Shown in pieces: positions 60,224 through 64,000 of a DNA stretch of 64,000 nt. The DNA comes from Bugulina stolonifera (Eukaryota; Bryozoa; Gymnolaemata; Cheilostomatida; Bugulidae). The stretch spans positions 4,020,733-4,084,732 of the forward strand of contig OW285188.1 of the NCBI GenBank assembly GCA_935421135.1, written 5' to 3'. How positions within the stretch are numbered: the first letter of the stretch is position 1; each line of letters opens with the position of its first letter. The notes under the pieces are model-generated. The model saw only the letters and a list, made by a program, of their open reading frames with translations. It did no database searches and was not told the DNA's origin. The translations under genes and the position numbers were made by a program.

Positions 60224-63200
60224 CACCACCACCACCAACACCACCACCACCACCACCACCACCACCACCACCACCACCACCATGCTATGTGTATCAAGTC
60301 TGAGTTACTATAATGTTCTGTACCATAACCGAGTATGAACATTTCTCTATAATGCTGTATGTACTGCACGTGTGAGCTACAGATATATTCACAATGTGCT
60401 GTAGCTGTTGGTATTATATTGATAGGTCCAGTCTGGATTGTGACGCTAAGAGGTGGCGGCTGTTTGCTGACATGTTGAATGACTTCGCTATTTGTCTAGA
60501 GATCTCCGCTCCTTTCTTCCCCCTGTGGTTCACTTTGATAGTCTGTGCGTCTGGAGTGTGTAAGGTAAGGGGGTAGTGTATGGTGAGGGGGTAGTGTAAG
60601 GTGAGGGGGTAGTGTAAGGTGAGGGGGAGTGTAGGGTAAGGGGTAGTGTAGGGTAAGGGAGAGTGTAAGGTGAGGGGGAGTGTAGGGTAAGGGGTAGTGT
60701 AGGGTAAGGGAGAGTGTAAGGTGAGGGGGAGTGTAGGGTAAGGGGGAGTGTAAGGTAAGGGGGAGTGTAAGGTGAGGGGGAGTGTAAGGTAAGGGGGAGT
60801 GTAGGGTAAGGGGGAGTGTAAGGTAAGGGGGTAGTGTAGGGTAAGGGAGAGTGTAAGGTGAGGGGGTAGTGTAGGGTAAGGGAGAGTGTAAGGTAAAGGG
60901 GAGTGTAAGGTACAGGGAATAGAGGGGTTTGTTGCTGAGTTTGTATATTGCAAATAATAGCAATGATAACAACAGCTTGGATTTTTATTATCATATACAT
61001 GATGTGGGTGATGCAAGGTTGTGTGGAATTGTCTTCTCAAAAAATTATAGATGTTGTTGTGGAGAAAGGAAAGGCAACTTCACAATCAACAATTTAATAG
61101 AAATGCGTTGCTCTATAGTTACTTGCTACAACTCACAGGGTTTTCTTCAAGGTATATATGACTAGCACTTTGTGTTATACATGTATGTTATGTGTGTCAC
61201 AGTCTATAGTCGGAGTGGCTGGTATATATGACTAGCACTTTGTGTTATACATGTATGTTATGTGTGTCACAGTCTATAGTCGGAGTGGCTGGTGGATCTA
61301 CCCGAGCCGCACTCACCCTCCATCAGGCCAGACGGAACAACATGGCCGATGTGTCGGCTAAAGATGGCAGCCAGGAGACGTTAGTGAATCTAGCAGCTCT
61401 TATATGCAGTCTGATGCTCGTACCTATAGTTGCTGAACGACATGGGTAGGTGGGGATAACTACTATTTCCTCTTCAACTGTCAGCCGATACTGTTAGTCC
61501 TCACCAAAGTGTGCGACAGGGGTCTTTTATAACATATCCTTTCGTGTGCTCTTAGGTTTGAAACCCAAATGTTCTGCTTGTTGTTAGTAAAAGAACGAAG
61601 GCTAAATCAGTTGTTTGTGTGCAAAATCATATCGTCAATAGTAAAACATAAATTACTCTGATTCTGAAAGGTTCTGGCTTCTTCTTCTGAGTCTGGGCAC
61701 TCCATTGTTTTACCCTATACTATACATTGTATTATACACTTACATCCTTATGTAACACGTCCATGACATTGGACACAACATAAACTACCCACTGTATATA
61801 TTATGTAATGTACTTATAAACTACCCACTGTCTATATTATGTAATGTACTTGTAAACTTCATATCTTATTTATCTATAACACCCTCCATACATATTTATA
61901 CTTGGTATATTCTAGGCTGGTATGGACACTGTTTGTTATATTCACATGTATCCATCTTTGGGCTAACTACTCTGCTGTTACCTCTGTTGTTATGGAAACG
62001 ATTAACCAGGCCAGACTGCACATACTTGTCAACGACTTCTTCACCATGTACTCTACGAATCTCATTGATGTTGCTGAGACTAACTACAGGGAGCCTGTAA
62101 TACTAAGTATGTTATTTGATGTCATGTACTACATGTATATGTATGTTGTGTAGCACGACATTATTATGTCAACACGAGTATGTCATCATGTAGCATTACG
62201 TTATTACTTTCCAATGATACATACCATAGAGGTGGAAACACACGAGAACGTTTTGTAAGTAAGCGTCAAACACTATAGCCTTGATAAACACACTGGGCGA
62301 ACGGTACAGCAGCGCGATTGCTAATTAGCAAATGATATTTCAGTGGATATTCACTTCGCGACAATCCACTTGTTTAAGTTTACTAAATATGTTTAGCAGC
62401 CAATCACCGGTCAACAAATCGCCTCATTACTTCTATTGAGCATCTGAGCGATCTACAAGTTTCAAATTCGCTAGTGTATTTGTACCTTAATTACAGTCAT
62501 GAATGTATAATAAATATGGACATGGTGTTTGTAGAAACAAGATGGATATATGACATCTACATGGGATCGAGACTTAGCTTGATATCTCAAAGGTAAGAGG
62601 ACCATTAGCTTGAAATCCTGTGTGGTGAGACTTTGAATACAGTTAGTGTCTTCGCAGACCAACTTGCTCAAGAATTTTCTGGCCCATTTCTGTCACTGGC
62701 TCGCGAACACACCGGCCTGGGCCAAAAGTAGAAACATCATTTGCGTGTGAGAAACCTTGGTATGCCGATTACCTTGGGATGGTTTTTCTGATCAAGGAAA
62801 CTCCCAGGTCAATAGTAATGGAAATAATAATACTTTGTTCCATCGAATGCTATGCCCAGTTTGGCGGTCCTGACGTTCCGCTATCCACTTTCCCACCATC
62901 CATCTACTGAGTCGTTGGATAACTGTTAGACTAGCATCACAGTTTGACGCTGGTACACTGCGTACCCTGTAATAAGATCGTGTTAATATAAATGGATTGT
63001 TTATATAGAGCCATTGTAAGCAAGCGTCTCAGATTGGTCCACTGAACACCAATAGTAATAGAGTGGCACAACTCCTTAATTTATCTGGACTGTTGGATAG
63101 TTTTTCTTTCTGGAGTAGACCGTATTTCCTTTTACCGTCTTTACTTTTGGCCTGGGATTTTTATTCACAACCCAGGTGGTCCAAGAGGCTGTGAAAACAC

Positions 63201-63772
63201 TAGTTGTTGTCGAGATGAAGGAAAAAGGGAAAATATATAGATTTGGTACAAAATAAATTCTCAACTGTTATGGTTGGCATAAATATTAGGTGGTTTGGGT
63301 ATATACTTGATAGTAGAATAATGTAATACCATATAGAGGTTTGTATGTGCAGTTATCTGCTCACTGCATGGATGTGTGGGGGCAAGCAACTCCTAAATAT
63401 TTGCACTTCATTAGTTGATTATATCTTCCTCTTATTTGACTAATATACAATGTATATGGGAGATGTGCTGAGCCTACATGGCTGGGTGTATGGATACCTG
63501 CTGCTACTAATAGCTGTAATGGTGTCCACTAACTTAGGGCACTTGCCAGGCATGTCACATCTACAAGTAACTTCCTTTGATATTGTAGTCTGAGTAGTTT
63601 GTCCCGACTGGAGCAGCTATACAGGAAGGAGCCGTACATATTGGGTATGAATGGAGAGAAGAAACAGGTGCACATTATCCTCAGACACGGCAGCAATGAG
63701 ACTGACCAGCTGAAGGCTGCCTTTCAGGCTGAAGTCATCAATGTGCTGTCTGGACTCCACAAACAGGGACAG
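54419..63772 (+). CDS. RUSF1: RUS family protein (DUF647), RUSF1 ortholog, partial (9 exons)
   Basis: Exons: 54419-54556, 59282-59359, 59665-59779, 59961-60006, 60426-60564, 61273-61445, 61916-62106, 62535-62592 and 63589-63772; 374 codons so far, continuing past the right edge. Phases agree at every join. The protein follows human RUSF1 (C16orf58) and the plant ROOT UV-B SENSITIVE family: FLPQGYPESVSKDYLRYQIF, SSITGTLATQALLKGVGVG, GMIGRILFAWLQG, DCDAKRWRLFADMLND, RAALTLHQARRNNMADVSAK and ETLVNLAALI. It has several hydrophobic segments; the molecular activity of animal RUSF1 is not known to me. Intron 1 is 4.7 kb and carries two hAT-like elements; an extra small exon there cannot be excluded, although exons 1 and 2 join in phase. 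Confidence 0.93.
54666..55136. mobile_element. hAT-type nonautonomous DNA transposon (MITE), full length
   Basis: 471 bases with 17-base terminal inverted repeats: CAGGGGTTCCCAACCTG at the left, AGGTTGGGAACCCCTG at the right. It is flanked by 8-base near-identical target duplications, GTCTAAAG and GTCTTAAG. CAGGGGTTCCCAACCT termini and 8-bp duplications are hallmarks of hAT elements. No transposase is encoded. It sits in RUSF1 intron 1. Confidence 0.9.
55387..55645. mobile_element. hAT-type element, 3'-truncated copy
   Basis: Begins with the same CAGGGGTTCCCAACCTGG terminus and follows the first 250 bases of the 54666 element with about 10-15 percent differences. Similarity stops near GTAGTTGTCACTAATG; no right terminus is present. 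It lies 250 bases from the full copy. Confidence 0.85.
55646..57780. other. RUSF1 intron 1, middle part
   Basis: Contains a roughly 45-base duplication around ACCTGATCAGCAGCAGT/ACCTGAGCAGCAGCAGT at 55740-55850 and very AT-rich stretches at 56930-57300 and 57590-57680. No coding exon with RUSF1-like sequence was found. Confidence 0.55.
57828..58085. repeat. Imperfect inverted repeat (fold-back element)
   Basis: The left arm 57828-57893 (TGAAAAAGACCGTTCGAAAC, then AGGACGTTTTGAG) is an imperfect reverse complement of the right arm 58020-58085 (GTTTCGAAATGGTTGTTC, then AAACAGTCTTTTTCGAA). Arms are about 65 bases with a 125-base centre. Short open frames on both strands across it reflect this symmetry. 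Likely a MITE or transposon end pair. Confidence 0.65.
59282..59779 (+). CDS. RUSF1: RUSF1 exons 2-3: conserved N-terminal core
   Basis: Exon 59282-59359 (TVFLPQGYPESVSKDYLRYQ, then IFDTIQ; GTTTGT donor) and exon 59665-59779 (AFASSITGTLATQALLKGVG, then DDSATALAATITWILK). These carry the family signatures FLPxGYPxSVSxDYxxYQ and the Gly-rich GTLATQAxLxGxGVG. The join is phase 0. Confidence 0.93.
59961..60564 (+). CDS. RUSF1: RUSF1 exons 4-5: conserved middle
   Basis: Exon 59961-60006 (DGTGMIGRILFAWLQG) and exon 60426-60564 (SSLDCDAKRWRLFADMLNDF, then LEISAPFFPLWFTLIV). DxxGMxGRIxFAWxxG and LDxxAKxWRLxADxLND are the most conserved family blocks. Exon 5 ends ASGVCK at GTAAGG, where a minisatellite begins directly. 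Between the exons is the trinucleotide array. Confidence 0.93.
60078..60282. repeat. Compound (CTA)n(CCA)n microsatellite
   Basis: About 45 CTA units followed by about 25 CCA units in RUSF1 intron 4. It gives a poly-valine open frame on the minus strand, which is not a gene. Confidence 0.96.
60565..60915 (+). repeat. 17-18-bp G-rich minisatellite made of 5' splice-site-like units
   Basis: About 20 copies of units such as GGGGAGTGTAAGGTAAGG and GGGGTAGTGTAAGGTGAGG. The array starts at the exon 5 donor itself: the exon ends GGAGTGTGTAAG|GTAAGG, which is nearly one unit. Many units therefore keep a consensus donor (AAG|GTAAGG or AAG|GTGAGG). G-runs between them could act as intronic splicing enhancers and form G-quadruplexes in RNA. 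Pro-Tyr-Thr-Leu repeat frames on the minus strand are artefacts. Confidence 0.95.
61151..61290 (+). repeat. 70-bp tandem duplication across the exon 6 acceptor
   Basis: Two identical 70-base units (61151-61220 and 61221-61290), each with the acceptor gtgtcacag and the first 18 bases of exon 6. The real exon starts in the second unit at 61273. Reading from the first acceptor (61203) gives SIVGVAGIYD and a TAG, because the first copy runs back into intron sequence. The units look identical, so the duplication is recent. Confidence 0.96.
61273..62592 (+). CDS. RUSF1: RUSF1 exons 6-8: conserved C-terminal core
   Basis: Exon 61273-61445 (SIVGVAGGSTRAALTLHQAR, then NNMADVSAKDGSQETLVNLA), exon 61916-62106 (LVWTLFVIFTCIHLWANYSA, then VVMETINQARLHIL) and mini-exon 62535-62592 (TRWIYDIYMGSRLSLISQ). 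The first two match human RUSF1 nearly throughout. The 58-base mini-exon was found by phase: it needs two bases first and leaves two, and both neighbours fit exactly. Confidence 0.92.
62593..63588 (+). other. RUSF1 intron 8
   Basis: About 1 kb between the mini-exon and exon 9. No repeat or coding feature is supported; it has no TACATGTA-type array. Confidence 0.6.
63589..63772 (+). CDS. RUSF1: RUSF1 exon 9 (last in window)
   Basis: SLSSLSRLEQLYRKEPYILG, then KKQVHIILRHGSNETDQLKA and VINVLSGLHKQGQ, with a GTTAGC donor at 63773. It corresponds to the human segment around FELQQLVEGHQESYLL and QVQVVLNQKAG. The final exon(s) lie beyond the window. Confidence 0.88.
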
Positions 63773-64000
63773 GTTAGCCGTGTACTTCTATCCATTTAGT
63801 TGCTTGTGTCTGTGATGGACTGTTGCGATTTCTGATTGGCCAGTTGAATTTCCACGATACTATGGAAGTAAAATTTGTTTAACACGAGATTGTTTGCTGT
63901 ATAAAATGTTTTGGTTCTTGTTTTTAAGTTGTCTATATTCATAAAAATTCTGCTAAGAATCTACAATGTAATTGTACAAGCCCCATTGTTAGTAAATATT

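Noticed and set aside
60068..60283. Poly-valine open frame
   Set aside because: Translation of the (CTA)n(CCA)n microsatellite in RUSF1 intron 4.
60414..61040. Three overlapping Pro-Tyr-Thr-Leu repeat frames on the minus strand, over 150 codons each
   Set aside because: All read the G-rich minisatellite in its complementary strand; part overlaps RUSF1 exon 5 on the other strand.

Overview
This is a stretch of animal nuclear genome, not microbial DNA. Coding sequence is broken into short exons with clean GT...AG junctions, the DNA is AT-rich, and microsatellites, minisatellites, hairpin repeats, tRNA-derived repeats and LTR-like repeats fill the gaps. The proteins (a DH-domain RhoGEF, a RING/B-box TRIM protein, a TMEM14 protein and a RUSF1/DUF647 protein) are typical of metazoans. 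A marine invertebrate, perhaps a sponge, is my guess from intron sizes and repeat style; the sequence does not prove it.

Layout. (1) 1-31448, minus strand: a long-intron RhoGEF gene resembling PLEKHG5. Twelve exons can be chained, eleven of the joins or frames being phase-consistent; the gene leaves the window at base 1 just after the DH domain. Its introns hold two long hexamer arrays, a 20-bp and a 35-bp minisatellite, an inverted tRNA-SINE pair and several hairpins. (2) 31449-38508: no certain gene; a possible TATA-driven first exon on the plus strand (31872-31943), a 19-bp minisatellite and one LTR-like repeat. (3) 38626-43216, plus strand: a complete 605-residue TRIM gene in eight coding exons (RING, two B-boxes, coiled coil, propeller-like C-terminus). 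(4) 43217-53726: gene-poor and repeat-rich (diverged duplications, two adjacent LTR-like repeats, a SINE, several copies of a hairpin repeat, a palindromic minisatellite block). (5) 53727-54065, minus strand: TMEM14. (6) 54419 to the right edge, plus strand: RUSF1/DUF647 in nine visible exons, head-to-head with TMEM14.

The genes are unrelated housekeeping or signalling genes; I see no operon-like or defence-like system. The most interesting signals are structural. At three independent exon borders (TRIM exon 6, RUSF1 exons 5 and 6) the splice site itself is tandemly multiplied, and using any extra copy runs into an early in-frame stop. A dispersed ~50-bp hairpin family, with at least eight full copies in one polarity and a conserved mismatch that would be a G-U pair in RNA from the minus strand, is the second. 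All exon joins come from reading splice consensus, phase and protein similarity by eye; nothing was tested against transcripts or databases.
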